DNA from: Pyrenula massariospora
Lineage: Eukaryota > Ascomycota > Eurotiomycetes > Pyrenulales > Pyrenulaceae
Reading direction: 5' to 3'
Length of the DNA stretch: 64,000 bases
NCBI GenBank assembly: GCA_021030905.1
Contig: JAGFMI010000001.1
Coordinates: 3,081,230-3,145,229, forward strand
The notes under the pieces were generated by a model. It had not been told where the DNA came from. It ran no database searches and saw nothing but the letters and a program-made list of their open reading frames with translations. Shown piece by piece: positions 33,707 to 45,823 of this stretch (the stretch's first letter is position 1; every line of letters starts with the position of its first letter). The position numbers and the translations under genes are program-made.

Positions 33707-34132
33707 CTAGTCGTCGTCACAAGTCTTTGCTGGATTCACCGGGCCAACCGCTGATGATGGCGGCATAGATGTCGTTGTTGGATGTTGCGTTGAACTCGTA
33801 ATCATAGTGATTGACATTTTCCCGGCAGTGAACGATGGCAAGCTTAGAGTAGAATGGCCCTTGCCATGGCAGTACTTCTGCGGAACATGGTTCTGGAACA
33901 CACCTTGGGCGATATCTCCGACCGCCTTGACGAGGTCGTCGTTGCTGGGGTCGCCGTGGATGAAGACGTCCATTGCGTTCACGGCTGCAGAGGATGTTGC
34001 GGCTCTAGGGTGGTGAGGCTGGGCACGGGGGAATGGGGGGAGTTTTGCGAGAGCGAAGTGTGCTAGGAGGAGGAGGAGGGGGATGGAGGGTAGGAGGAGA
34101 CGGGATGGGTTGGGAAGAAGGGCTGGCGCCAT
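33707..34132 (-). CDS. Small secreted protein, hypothetical
   Basis: Intron-less, 141 residues. The N-terminus has a textbook signal peptide (LLLPSIPLLLLLAHFALA, cleavage expected near residue 29). The mature part contains AMDVFIHGDPSNDDLVKAVG and a Ser/Thr-rich tail ending CDDD, with two Cys (YCHGK and KTC). No domain is recognised. It could be longer if an intron was missed. Secretion is a firm inference from the leader; function is unknown. Confidence 0.5.
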   Translation of the reverse strand: MAPALLPNPSRLLLPSIPLLLLLAHFALAKLPPFPRAQPHHPRAATSSAAVNAMDVFIHGDPSNDDLVKAVGDIAQGVFQNHVPQKYCHGKGHSTLSLPSFTAGKMSITMITSSTQHPTTTSMPPSSAVGPVNPAKTCDDD

Positions 34133-34558
34133 TTCATTGTTGTCGCTTTCCTTTACGACCGAAACTGGATTTAATGTGATTTCTTCGGTTGCTGTAAAGA
34201 ATGCTGAAGAAAAGATCGTTTAGATCTATCGTGAGACTGCGGGTGGATAGGGCAGATGACAACGAGCGTGAAAAATACTTTGTTAGTCGGTGAGAAGACC
34301 AAGCGGCGATATTTCTGTAATCGTTTGTCGAACGCAATGGGAATTACCTAGCTCATCTCTTAGTGCGTTAGCAGATTGTGGACAAACAACATCTGTTGGT
34401 GATATCTCTTTTGTTGGCGGCCCATGGGACAAGATCCCCAACGCTTGGGGGCGAGATTGATTTTCCGCGCTTGAGCAGCTCGGTCATTGCGCTTTACAGG
34501 TCTGTCAAGATTATCTACACAATAACATAGAACGTTGATCCTGGAATGCTCGTCATAC

Positions 34559-34888
34559 TTATTGGAGATGTGGACTTGGAAATGAAGCAAATTGATCTGT
34601 GATTGAGAGAAGTGAGGTCACCCCGGCTGCAGATCCGCCCATTTGGATGTAGGTCCCCGATGCGGCGTTACCCGTTGGATTACAAGGTCCCTTGCCAACT
34701 ATCATAAATTGTACCTTTGTAGAGTTCCCCGATCTAGTACCAGTTACTTGAAGGTTGGAGATTGCTGCACCAGCCGTAGATGCAGCCGACGAGCCACTTG
34801 CGATCCATAATGGTAGATTTACGAAGATAGTGCACGTTGCGGTGACTGTTTGACAGGAAATATTCAGGCACGTTTTTCTTAATGACAT
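34559..34888 (-). CDS. Hypothetical protein, weak
   Basis: A 109-residue frame from an ATG at 34888 starts MSLRKTCLNISCQTVTATC and continues with Gly/Ser/Ala-rich, beta-like sequence (NLQVTGTRSGNSTKVQFMIVG). There is no signal peptide or domain. It may be an exon of a larger gene, or a remnant. Its 5' end is less than 100 bp from the divergent metallopeptidase gene. Confidence 0.3.
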   Translation of the reverse strand: MSLRKTCLNISCQTVTATCTIFVNLPLWIASGSSAASTAGAAISNLQVTGTRSGNSTKVQFMIVGKGPCNPTGNAASGTYIQMGGSAAGVTSLLSITDQFASFPSPHLQ

Positions 34889-34982
34889 TGACAAAAACTT
34901 CTCCAGTACATTCCTTGTGTGGTCATGCACCGCAAAATGCTTAGTAAACGTTTAATATCGTAAATGTACCTAAGTCTTCACA

Positions 34983-36368
34983 ATGCGGACTTGGCCCTTG
35001 AGAATTCTGGGCACGCTCTCGCTTCTGATCTATCCAACAATCGCCGAAGTAGGCATCGATCAGGACTCATGTGGACTTGAAAGAGCCCAGAAGCTCCTAG
35101 GATATATCGAGAAATCTGTCTACTTCGGACAAAGTAGGGGTCGATATATGAAATTGATCTACGACAGACTAATGATATCAGCTGGAAATGCATTATTGGA
35201 AGATTCGGAGCAAGAAATTGTTGACATGTACAAAACGCTCTTTGCGGCAACTCATATAGACTACATCACTGTCAAAAGTATTTGAATCTTACAATCCGAA
35301 CTTGTTTGAAATGCTCAATGATGTCACACAGACAAATTCAAAGAGATCGGAGACTTAGAAGAGACAGACCTTGAAATCACATTTGTATGTGGAGATGACA
35401 ACTTGACGCCTATCGCCGCCACAGATCCACGAAATCCATTTGGAGAGGACACCTTCATGGATGAGAGCATGAAGGATTCCAACGGAGATCCAGCTGTGTA
35501 TCGTCCTTCGGAGATTTATCCCGGTCAGAGGTGGTGCAGCGTCAAGGACCTAGAGGCCAATACTGCAAGTCCTATTGGAAGTAAGTGTCCACTTTCTCTC
35601 GGGAAGAGCATCGCGAGAGAGAGCACTAAATAACATGTTGGTAGTCGACTTCATGGAGAAATGGCGAATCACGATATGCGAGCATTTCTGGACGTGGAAA
35701 GGCGAAGTGAAAGACGAGCCGGACGAACCAGATGACGAACATAGATATGACCGAAGAGAAGATGATGTGATTGTAAGCAGAGGTCTTTCCCTGTGGCCAT
35801 TTCACAACTTCCTCGACCGGATCAGGTACGTCGATTTGCAATACCTGACGGGTGGAGATCTCACTCTGCATTTTCATTTCGCTGATGTTGCGCCGAAATG
35901 GACAGGCCTCCGGTGTACACAATTTTCCACGAGGTTGGCAACGACCCTCTGATCGAAAAGTCTCAGGCTCATATGAAAGTAGCTATTGCACGCCATTGAT
36001 CCTTCAATGTATGATTATGCGTACGGCTTCGAACTGTGTCGGAATTTAGATAAAGACTTAGCGACAAAGAATCCTGACAGCTTCACCCAACTAGCTCAAG
36101 GTTTGATTCTTTGATAATTGTCGATATCTACTACAGATTTGCTGATACACTGAGTAAAATAGGGATCTTTCTCCAAATCGAAGTGAGCGTGGTGGTTGTC
36201 AATGGCAAAGTTGTCGAGGCGGAGGTTGAAGGATGGAAGTCATGGATATTGGGAGCGCTCGATCGTAAGACATTGAAGCCTCCGAAGAATGACCAAGCTG
36301 CTTTGGAGGACCTGAAACAGCTGGAAACGCAGAGCACCGGACCGCCACAAAGTTATGACCAAGGCTGA
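34983..36368 (+). CDS. Secreted aspzincin-type metallopeptidase (M35 / Lys-specific endopeptidase-like)
   Basis: Six exons (34983-35277, 35332-35580, 35645-35825, 35906-35933, 35983-36100, 36163-36368) with introns of 49-80 bp give 358 residues in consistent phase. A signal peptide covers residues 1 to about 21 (RILGTLSLLIYPTIA). Exon 4 is only 28 nt and ends in TIFHE; exon 5 starts LLHAID, so HELLH (residues 250-254) arises across the junction. It is followed by YDYAYG with Asp262, matching the DxxYG third zinc ligand of aspzincins. The N-terminal 240 residues resemble the propeptide and substrate domain of fungal family members (DSCG near residue 29). Read without splicing, the catalytic motif looks destroyed. 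The exon 4/5 donor GTTGGC is weak, so cDNA confirmation would matter. The role is probably extracellular protein breakdown. Confidence 0.72.
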
Positions 36369-36971
36369 GGCGGTAAAATATACTTCATGTTCTTGTGACT
36401 TTTTCCTAGCAGTGAGCCAATACAAAGATGCACATCTCTGCAAAGTCGCGTCAGGGGTGCCAATTAAGTGGTACAGCTTCCAATCTGATGACGTTTGTCG
36501 TGAACTGTCAATCGACGATATCAAGTAGACCGAAGTCGCGGCACCCCTATTGCCGATTATTAGCCGGACGTGAAATCCCACAATTCCTGTCGGGTGTGTC
36601 AAACATCCTCAAGGGCTTAGCCTCAGTGCTTCGTCAGCGCCTAATTAAAGTCCGACACGGGCTCGGCGGGGCAATGCCGACTGACCGCTGGTTGAGAAGG
36701 CTTGATCAACAGCATTTAGCAAGAGAATCAGCCTACATCACGGGTAGTCTTCTTTTGTGCTGGGCAAGGCATGACGACTGGATGGCCCACATCCCACCTT
36801 TAGTAGTACAAACCTGTGGAACATGGCCGAGAGTTGGCTGGCGTCCAACGACGACTGCTGAGAGAGCGCAAGTTTCGCCTCTCCCACCTTGAACAACGAG
36901 CGACGGAAGGTGTTTAACAGCATCATAAGCAAGCTACAAAACCTTGATAGAAATAGCCATTTCTAGACGAG
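36369..36971. other. Intergenic region
   Basis: A 154-codon plus frame (36428-36892) has no domain or leader. The region should hold the promoter of the gene at 36972. Confidence 0.4.
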
Positions 36972-37931
36972 ATGTCAGACTTAGATGATATTGCGGAGCT
37001 TGCGCTGGAAGGCGGTGGCAAGGCCGCCAAAAAGATGCGAAAGGTAAGTGTGACCCTACTTCCTCATACAAATTTCGGAACATTTTGGCTGACATCTCTT
37101 TCGCTGCAGCCAGTTCAAGGCCCACAATACGGACAACAATACGGTTCTCAAAGCCCGACCGGGCAATATGGTGGACGCGCTCAATTGACGCAGAACAATC
37201 GCGAGGATCCTTGGCAGTATAACGACGACTCTTACCGTAATAGCTATACGCAGAATGCAGGAAGACCTTACGGCTATGGCAATAGACCTGGTGTGCCGAG
37301 GCGTGCAAGCTCCTTAGATCGAGGTGACTTTTATGAACGACCACACCGGAGAAGACGACGTGAGAATGTCTCTCACAAAACTTGACATGGTTGACACTCT
37401 ACAGGTGACCGGGCATATTATTCCTCGGACTCCGATTCCTCATCTTCCTCAGACAGCAGTCGCGGTCGACGGGGTCATCGAGCACGGTCAAGGCATTCTA
37501 AGAGTAGCAAGTGGGAGACAGGCTCTGAAGATGAGATACCCTCCACCGACGACGAGAAGCGCAAACGTAAAGCTATGGGCAAGCAAATCCTGGCTGGTGC
37601 CCTTGCAACCATCGCCACAGTCCATGCAGGGAACAAGATACACGGTTCATATGAAGCTAGCGCAAAGCGGAGGAAGGATGTCAAGTCGGGGAAGATGACA
37701 GAGGAGGAAGCGAGAGTGGCGAAGAACAAAGCTCGGATACAGGATGCAACTGCCCTCGCCGTTGCAGCATTTGGGATCAAGGGAGCTGTGGGACAGTGGA
37801 AGGGGGTCAAATCAGAACATCAGGAGTACAAGGAGCATAAGGAAGCGAGGGACAGGCGTAAAGAAAAAAGAAGACGTAAACGTCATGAGGGTAGAAGCAA
37901 AAGCCAGACCAGAGACGACAGATTCGATTGA
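36972..37931 (+). CDS. Basic, Arg/Ser-rich protein with hydrophobic middle segment, hypothetical
   Basis: Exons 36972-37043, 37110-37359 and 37405-37931 (introns 66 and 45 bp) give 282 residues. The N-terminus MSDLDDIAELALEGGGKAAKK is acidic and helical. A Gln/Gly/Tyr-rich low-complexity part (GPQYGQQYGSQSPTGQYGG) follows, then an Arg/Ser block with SSDSDSSSSSDSSRGRRG, then a small Ala/Gly-rich hydrophobic helix (ILAGALATIATVHAG), KNKARIQDATALAVAAFG, and a highly charged C-terminus. Many fungal genomes carry such proteins, annotated as hypothetical or DUF3824-like; I do not claim a function. Disordered and perhaps membrane- or RNA-associated. Confidence 0.65.
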
Positions 37932-39286
37932 TCATTTTCATACAAAGTCTCAAAGCACACGAGGGTCACGCATAAAGGATAGCCCCTTGCACGAACTATG
38001 CTTCGTTATTGCACTAAACACATTTCGGATTGCAGCAGCATTACCCAATTGCTCCCTTTATCACAAACCACATCGCCTATACCACAGTGCTATTCCGTCG
38101 ATCGTCCCCTTAAGGTTCCAAGAAGCCTCCTATTTCAGACCTCTTTCATTCCGCAGCATGTCGAACGATCCAGTCAGCACACCGTGCCCGCCCACAACCA
38201 CAAACCATAGCCCAACCAGCTGAGTCTACGTCTTAAGGAAGTCATCTCCGACTTACCTCCCGGCCAAAGTCTCCTGGACACGGATGTGAATAACTCGGCC
38301 CCAGCACCGTGCTAGCTACTGTCGGGCATGCACCACCCAGTATCGTTCGCGTCCGAGGTATTGGTCATCATCTGGCGATTCGGGGCGTGCGCGTATTCTT
38401 AGCTAGGCCCGCCAGGAAGCCATTGTTAAATGGTGCAAATCTCCCGGAGGAGCTTGCCACTTTCATTGCCATTTGCTTAGACGCTGTATCACGCCACGGC
38501 TTGTCAGGCGGATTGCTCTTTATGTCAGTGGACGTGTGGGGAGCAAGAGATCCTAGACACCTATGTCGTTGGCTGTTAGCATTGAATATGAGATGCTTGG
38601 ATGCTTGCTGCTTGATTTGAAACTATTCTGTGCCTGTTGAAGGATGTTTGGGCATACTCTACTTTCTGCTCTTTAGGCCTTTACGTACAGTGACATAGTC
38701 AGCGGTACGGAAGATTGACTTTGAGCCTGAGATAAACATGTCCGATGGACTCTTATTGAGTGATGGGGAAGGGTACTCTTGCCGGAATGTTAAGAGTGAT
38801 GGGACCCGATGATGCGAGAAGGGGGAAGAGAATGTGCTATGGAAGTTACCTACCTAGGTAGTCTCTTGCTTCGAAGTTCTTCCAGGAACGAATATCTCAC
38901 AACTCATCATAAATCAATCCGGTCTTTTGTACAGAGACAATGGCAATTGGCATTTTGTAAACCTCGAAGTCATGGTAGATCTGACTAGGAACTCGATCGA
39001 GGTCACTGGACCGGACATGCAACAGCGGGATCGTAGAGCACAACGGGCTTAAGCAATGAGCAGAAGCGGAGCTGAAGAACTTATAGATTGAGCAACGGGT
39101 TTGACTTAACAGAGTGCTTGCGCAATTGAAGTCCTTTAGACAAAGATTAACGAGTGGTAGCTAGACCATGAGAAGCCGTAGCATATTAGTGCCACAATAA
39201 TGGCTCGAATACATAACGAATTGCACATGGGATATCATCCAAATAAAATATGACCGCAGAAGCCAAAACTGTGCTCCATGGCTGCA
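37932..39286. other. Intergenic, nothing supported
   Basis: Only short conflicting frames occur; the longest (38309-38620, +) lacks any domain. Confidence 0.4.
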
Positions 39287-39805
39287 TCACTTTGTCCTAA
39301 AGCCACCAAGGTTAAGTCTTGCTTCTCGCTCCTCACCAGGCTTGTGACCTCCGCCGGAGCTGTCTCCTCCCTCATCGCCCGCGTCACTGCCCTCGAAGCC
39401 CTTGAACGTATTGTCCTTGGTCATTGGTCTATGCCTGGCAACAATGTCATCGCCTGTATCAGAAGAGTCTCCTGGCTTTCCTCGATCTCCCTCTGACAAT
39501 ATCTTCATCGCTCTCTGAGCGTTGATAATTTTCTTCACATTCCTTGCAAGTCTCGGGTCGGTCGCATCGCTTTCGGCATCACCTTGATGAGAAACTCCAC
39601 TGTCGATCGGTTCGGACGTTTTCCCCTTCCCTCGTGGTGCAGGGAGAGATACGCCGCCATGCTCTTTGTCGCTGGAACTGAAACCGCTTTCCTGCGTTCC
39701 GGGTCTTAGGGTTGCACCTCCTTGAGTGTCTGGATCGGAGCTTGTCGAAACGTCCGAGGGGAAGGTGGTTTTGCTGTTGCCTTTGGTCTGGTTATGCTGC
39801 GACAT
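39287..39805 (-). CDS. Hydrophilic disordered protein, hypothetical
   Basis: A frame of 172 residues from the ATG at 39805 starts MSQHNQTKGNSKTTFPSD. It is rich in Ser, Asp, Gly and Lys with a single predicted helix (LARNVKKIINAQRAMKILSE) and an acidic/Gly tail. Upstream on the same strand, protein-like sequence (MTPKLFITNMTGIDMAINSA) from 40008 may be an earlier exon. No domain is recognised. Confidence 0.45.
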   Translation of the reverse strand: MSQHNQTKGNSKTTFPSDVSTSSDPDTQGGATLRPGTQESGFSSSDKEHGGVSLPAPRGKGKTSEPIDSGVSHQGDAESDATDPRLARNVKKIINAQRAMKILSEGDRGKPGDSSDTGDDIVARHRPMTKDNTFKGFEGSDAGDEGGDSSGGGHKPGEEREARLNLGGFRTK

Positions 39806-41226
39806 GACTGAAGATAGGTACAATGTGCTTTGATGAGGTAAATGTTAGGACTGAAGTCGAGAAGTTTTGTGTCAGGCTTGATGTCGAAGTCCAGGGAGCT
39901 GGTTGACTGGTTTTCCGCGGTAGGTGAGCATATTGTCAAGTTCCTCGTCGCTGAGTTTATAGCCATATCAATACCAGTCATATTCGTGATGAAGAGTTTC
40001 GGAGTCATGCCGGAGACTATTCCTGGGATTCTTCAAGTCGAGAGGCGAATGCAGATCAGTATTCTTGGATTTTCGCGAGAGTCATCCCTAAGGAAGGCAA
40101 GGAGTGCAGTGGTGAATGCTTTTCCAGCGGTCACGGTAAGAACAGTCTTGATGCTATCAATGGACAAGGTGGAAATAGCCTACCTAAGAGAGCTTGGGAT
40201 CGAGCGCAACCATCGCAACATGTCAGGTTACCAGTCATCTGTCACACGCAACTTCTCACGAATTGTGCTCCCTCAGCAAGGATCTGCTGCAAGGTACTGC
40301 TTATAGAAACAGTAGACAGGCTTCTCAATTACTGCAGTTGCTATCATAGCACTTCCAGCAGTGACGATACGGAAGACATCTAGCGAAGCTTGTCACTTAC
40401 CGTGCCAAAGTTCCCACAGGGCATTGCGACACCTTGGCGTAGAATTTCGTCGCTCGTAGCACAGATGACATCCATCGATACTGGGCAGTGTTTATCATCC
40501 TCGTGAAACATACATTGAGAGGAAGAAGCCTAGGAAAGTCCACCTGATTTCTTCGTGGTCAGACAACACTGGGAAATGCAAATTTAAAACTTTATCATGT
40601 CATCAATTGGCTAGATACGCCAGCTTCTTCTAAAGTAAGCTTAGGAGAAGAGGTCGGGTAAATGCTGCACATTCAGCGGTCGAAAACAGAGCCTCAGCTA
40701 CCTACCTTAGACTTGTTACCTAAGAGCTGTCAGTCGTTCCATCCCACTCGTATTCCGCGTTTTAAAGTGAAAAGGGGGCACGGCTTGGAGGGCAACCTTT
40801 AACCATTCCTGGCTAGAGGTTAGGGGCGGAAAGCTTACCCGGAGCCTCTTCCAGCACTTTTCTGCCCGCAGCGTGTTTGAGGCTTTCATGGCTTATGCAG
40901 ACCCTTAAATTTCCTCTGGTATCTGATAGGGCTATCGAGCTAGGTCACCTGTACCTTTAGCGATGAGAAAGCGGCAGCCTCCCTCCGTGACGGCGATCCT
41001 CGTCCTTAACCGGCCAGGCTGAGCCAGCCCGCTCGCCTAGCTGTCAGCAAAACTAGGTGCATTATGAGTCTGGACGCAATGGATATTTTGCGAACATGAG
41101 AGAAATTCTCTTTACCTACAAAGCTTCGAATCGCTCGGGACTTACGTTGATCTCCCCCGCCTTGGATCTCTGTGTCGCCTTGCTCGCTCATTCCTGGCTA
41201 CGACTGGGCTTGCCCCGCTGCCAACG
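39806..41226. other. Intergenic region
   Basis: Overlapping frames at 39842-40306 (+) and 39706-40008 (-) compete; the minus one reads more like protein and could extend the gene at 39287. The remainder, 40320-41226, shows nothing. Confidence 0.35.
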
Positions 41227-42175
41227 ATGGCGGCTGCATCATACTATTCGAACCAAGATTTTGGACAAGTTCATACATCAGACAACGTCCCATTACTTCC
41301 TGCCAACCAGTTCTCGCAAAAGCCTGTACATCAGACAGCCCATACGACATCGCAACCTCTACATCATCCCGCTCCCTACGATCCTCCTTCGCACGCAACA
41401 TCCAGCCATGCGTACACGCCACATGGAGAGGTACATATTCAGGGTATATCCCATGCTGAGCCAGGGAAAAAAAATCGGCTGCACGGTCAAATGAGGTCCG
41501 CGCGCTTCAAGAAGTATACTCGCTTTTTCCGCGTACTCAGAATACTCTCCCAGGGATGTTCAACCGCATTCAATGGCATAATGTTTGCAAGCATGATCTA
41601 CACGTTGATCACATTCTACAGAACCAAAGATCAGACATATGGCGGACAGTCAGCCTGGCATTCAAATTCGAAAACATGGCCAACCATTATGCTACTGCTC
41701 GGTTCCGGCCTTACACTTGTAATAGCTGTTGGAACTCTAATGGCATACTGCCTGTGCGCCAATCGAGCACGTCAAAGCTGGAAAATTGTACTTGCCAGGT
41801 ACGCAATCCACATAGGCGTATGGCTCATCATCACTTTCCTCTATCGTTATGAGAAAGGTCTACATCACGTCAATAATGATCTTTGGGGATGGAGCTGTGG
41901 TGATGTTGCGAAGAAACTTCAGGATGATCTCCATGCAGACATTGACTTCAGTAAACTTTGTGGCACACAGGTAAGGTGTACCCGATTTAGTGGGGCAATC
42001 TGCTGACAAATGCTAGTCGAATTCGTGGATCTTTTCCATCATTGAAACTCTGGTCAAAATTGTGATTGCGGTGGTCCACTTCGTGGCAAAGCGCAAAGCG
42101 AATAAGGATGCCAAAGTGAAGTTTGCAGATGAGATAGGGGACGCTACTTCTGGCTTCATCGAAGACCTATTTTAA
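41227..42175 (+). CDS. Four-helix integral membrane protein, hypothetical
   Basis: Exon 1 (41227-41970) and exon 2 (42017-42175) with a 46-bp GT-AG intron (CTGACAAATGCTAG end) give 300 residues. The first 110 residues are a polar, His/Pro/Ser-rich cytoplasmic-type tail, followed by basic RSARFKKYTRFFRVLR. Four hydrophobic segments follow: FNGIMFASMIYTLITFY, a WPTIMLLLGSGLTLVIAVG block, YAIHIGVWLIITFLY, and, across the intron, IFSIIETLVKIVIAVVHFV. Cys residues in WSCGDV and KLCGTQ lie between helices 3 and 4. Similar proteins are common in Pezizomycotina with no assigned role. Confidence 0.72.
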
Positions 42176-42403
42176 CATGCTAATATAAAGCTGATAGCTT
42201 AGATTTAGCCCTATAATGGTTTTCGCGTCCTTGATGAGCTGTGATGAATTTTCGAAACGCCGTGCAGGTTCAGCCTCGTTATCATTGCCTTTTGATGCAA
42301 TGTGGATTGTTTCGCATATTTTCCGTCACTCGCCCGTGTTCGCTTCCTCATAATCGGGAGATCCAGCCATATGTGATGATGGCTTGCAAAGGCCGGGCGG
42401 CTT

Positions 42404-42965
42404 CTAAGGCTCGCGATATTGTGGGAAAGGCAGATCCTTGCCTCGTCTCAAAATCTGCGGTGCCGACTCACAAACACGTTTCTTTCCATGCTCTCTGTCT
42501 GATCTCCTCTCATATTCGATGACTCTTTTGATCATAGTTTTTGGAGTACCCAAAAATACCTGCTCTCCTTTATCCAGGATCCTGTTCTTTTCATCTAAAT
42601 TATGCGACAAGATGCTGTTCTATGTGGAAGCACGCACGGCACCAGGCTATCACATGGACCACCAGACATTCATGGGCTTCGGCTACAATGACTTTGGTGT
42701 ACCAATCTGATCCACTCCTCAAAGAGGCATCAGCTGTCCCTACATCATAGCGAATGACAGCGGATCCCTCTAAAGAACGCAAGTGAGCATTTTGGACATC
42801 CGGACAGTGATCATTCGCTGCTTTCTTCCTCTTATCTCGACATTTCAAACAACGCATCGCTTGCGCACGTGCGCGATTTTGGCTGCTGTGGTTGAATTGA
42901 TGATTCGAGCGCCGGCATTTCGGGCACTGAATGCAGGCAAGAAATGGCGAATAGCATTGTTGCGT
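42404..42965 (-). CDS. Putative zinc-binding protein, exon structure unclear
   Basis: An open minus frame 42965-42600 reads ACIQCPKCRRSNHQFNH and then RCLKCRDKRKKAANDHC, a dense C-x2-C-x2-C, paired His, C-x2-C, H-C array that could bind one or two zinc ions. A second frame, 42610-42404 (NLDEKNRILDKGEQVFLG and PKTMIKRVIEYERRSDRE), is lysine/arginine-rich and would join by an intron of about 110 bp (donor GTAGGG, acceptor CACATAG). No start codon or known family is seen. It may be real, or a remnant. Confidence 0.35.
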
Positions 42966-43519
42966 CTATTGCCGCAAAGCTTCTCCGTCCATCAACCTGA
43001 TCAATTACAGACCTTTCCCATGCCCACTTCAACTCTGTCCAACGATTCAGATTCGGTCTTGTCCCACGCCATTGCAGGCTTCCGTCGAAGCGAAGGAATG
43101 GCGATGACAATCAGCAGGCAGAAGAGTGAAAGTTAGAACAGGTAGTACAAGGCTGATTGCGGACATCTGCCGGCGGCATCTCAATCCAGTCTAGCCTCCA
43201 CCTAGTGCGGTAGAGTTCCACGCCAAGAGCCTCGCAGATGACCCGAGGACGGAACGGGTAATGGAAGAAGATTTCACGAGATGCAGGAGGTTATCCTCAG
43301 GCAGCATTGCATTCACCGCGCCAATAATGGAAAATGTGATGAGTCAACAAGTCAGCTATGGACACCAGAAAGAAAACTTCTCTTCCATCAACCCTAAAAA
43401 CCCTATGACGATTGTTTCTGCTCTACCGTTGGAGGACGTCTTGGGCTTCCAGAATACAGCAGCCTTGTCTATCAAAAGCCATCGGTCACGATCTTTACAG
43501 TTTGATTCTTCTCACAGGA

Positions 43520-43891
43520 ATGTCCTCCAGCAATCCCTTTGCCGGAGTGATACCAGCCCACGATCTTGAGGTACCTTGGCAGCTTCGTAAAGATAGCGAA
43601 GATGCCTATTTCATCGGCCTTCCTCTCTTCGGCATCGTCCTACCCCTTATGGTCGTGCTCGATCTGAATTACTACCTATTCGAGAGTTCATATGACTGGA
43701 GTGTCGAAGAGATGATCACGGAAATTCGGACAGACTATGACATTCATATCGACGAGAGTGCAATCCTGGAGATTGGCTGCCTTTGCGATAAGACTGCTGA
43801 ATGGGGCGACTGGCTGGACTGGTGGTGTGATCGCGACTTAAATGACGATGAGTTCCCGTGCTGGGCAGATTTCCGAACAGGCGATGAATGA
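43520..43891 (+). CDS. Acidic Trp-rich hypothetical protein, possibly a 3' exon
   Basis: A frame of 123 residues from an ATG at 43520 includes LFGIVLPLMVVLDLNYYLFE and an acidic, Trp-rich end (WGDWLDWWCDRDLNDDEFPC). The sequence just before the ATG (CTTCTCACAG) is a good acceptor, so this could be a last exon. No family is recognised. Confidence 0.35.
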   Translation: MSSSNPFAGVIPAHDLEVPWQLRKDSEDAYFIGLPLFGIVLPLMVVLDLNYYLFESSYDWSVEEMITEIRTDYDIHIDESAILEIGCLCDKTAEWGDWLDWWCDRDLNDDEFPCWADFRTGDE

Positions 43892-45823
43892 TCCCGAATA
43901 TCTTGAAAGATCTCTTTTCAGAGTCCCAGAGCTGCTGATAGCACTCAGTGCATCATGTAGAAGACCTTTACGATTTGGAGACATCAAATCTTGTACCATA
44001 ATCCAAGCTGGACTTGGCAGCTGTGTGTGATGCAAGAGATACAGCGAGAACGTGTAACCAGGGGTTCTGCACTCTTGATCATACTCCCTCATCTCCCTAA
44101 AGCGTTGCTTTGTGGCCAATCGAATGCAAGCATCACCGCTCACTCTTTAAATGACAGAACTTACACAGCATCCTCTCACAGCATGACACTCGTTCTGTTC
44201 AGCTCCAACAAGCTACAGGCCTCCACTAGTCCAGCCCCCTTTCTTTGGATCCGTTCTACCGATCGACATTGCCATGTGCATTGGACTAGCCTTTTGCGAG
44301 CCAAGTTCTCTCTATACAAACGGGGGATTTGTTGATCCAACTATTCAAGAATTCCGTCTTACTTTAGATAAGTGTTATACCGCTTCAGATCGGCTGCAGG
44401 TTTGATAACGGCTCGGAGTATGAAGACTGGCTAGACAAGTTTAGGCAGCCTGATACAGGCTTTACCCTGATCATAGCGATAAAGACTGCAAGGACTCTCG
44501 AGATATTTGGACAGATAATGCATGTTCAGATCTGGGGAGCTTGTTAGTTCATTATATTTGCAGCCGCATGCTCCATTAATTTACCACATTAAAGCGGCGT
44601 CGCTTGATTATCCGAATAATTTACTAATCCTCGTGATATTCTAACTAATAACTTCTCATTCTTTGATATGCTCAGGCCAACTATCTTCCCGCTTCCCAAA
44701 TCACACCCATCATTGTCCTGCGCTCCTACATCCGAGCAAAGGGAGAGCCAAATGCGCGAAACAACGAATTATTACGGATTAAAAGAGCCCACTTGATATC
44801 CAAAAACATAATGAGGTCTAGACTACGTCGTCATTCAAGGATGTATAACCACCAGATACGAAGTTTCGAGTTCACCAACCAGAATACGACATGATTACAC
44901 ATCTACTCCGACGTATGATCCACTGTTCGCCAACAAATGATAGGGTTGCTTTGTCATATTATGTCCTGTCTCTAATTATGACTCGACCAAGCTACAACGG
45001 TCGACTGATTCTATTTCGTATAGTCTTCGCCAATTCTTCTCCCTTCTACTCGCCTTTCTCCTCAACTCTTTTTCGCGAGCCCTCCAGTAATCCGAACGGA
45101 AGCAACAGCGACAAGATAGCGCACTTGATTCATTACGACCCATCCTTAGAAGCTCCTTTCATCGGCAGCCCCTCACTTCCCCGTGACCTAAACGTTAACC
45201 GGCCGTACCATTGCAAATCCTGATTCAGGGTCAATGATCGTTGTGCGACGTCGGCCAGCTAGAGCTCATATATCGCCTCCTTCCTCTGCCGGCCCATTCC
45301 CCGCTCTCTCGCTTCCTGCCTGTGATCCTACTCCTCCCATCTTACTACATCGTCTCTACTCCGATAGAGCAGATATCGATGCATGCAGGGTTTCGGTTCA
45401 AGATATGCATAATATACTAGGTCATAGTGTGACATTAAAGAGTTAAGAGCTAGTGGGAGCGCAAGTACGGACTCGGGGAGAGGTGATTCCAACACCAGGA
45501 CGATAGTAAAGGCCTGTAGCATCAGACAGCATAGAGCAGTCTCTACTGGGATTCACGCCTAGCGAACGCAACCGCATCGTAGACAATGACGGTCTAGATC
45601 ACAGATCACGATATCTCACACACCCACATAACACGCGTAGTAAATCGACACGGGAAGAAAGACGATCTCAATTAACTGACCAAGTCTATACTTCGAAAAC
45701 ACACATCATCATATGGTATTGTACAAACGTCACACCACGAACCCGCCCACGCATCCAACCCCAGTCTTATTTCCACACATCAACACCCTAGGTCCCGCCG
45801 ACTACAATCAAGACCGAACCCCC
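43892..45823. other. Gene-poor region
   Basis: Nearly 2 kb with only short frames on both strands and AT-rich patches (44560-44660). Nothing supported. Confidence 0.45.
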
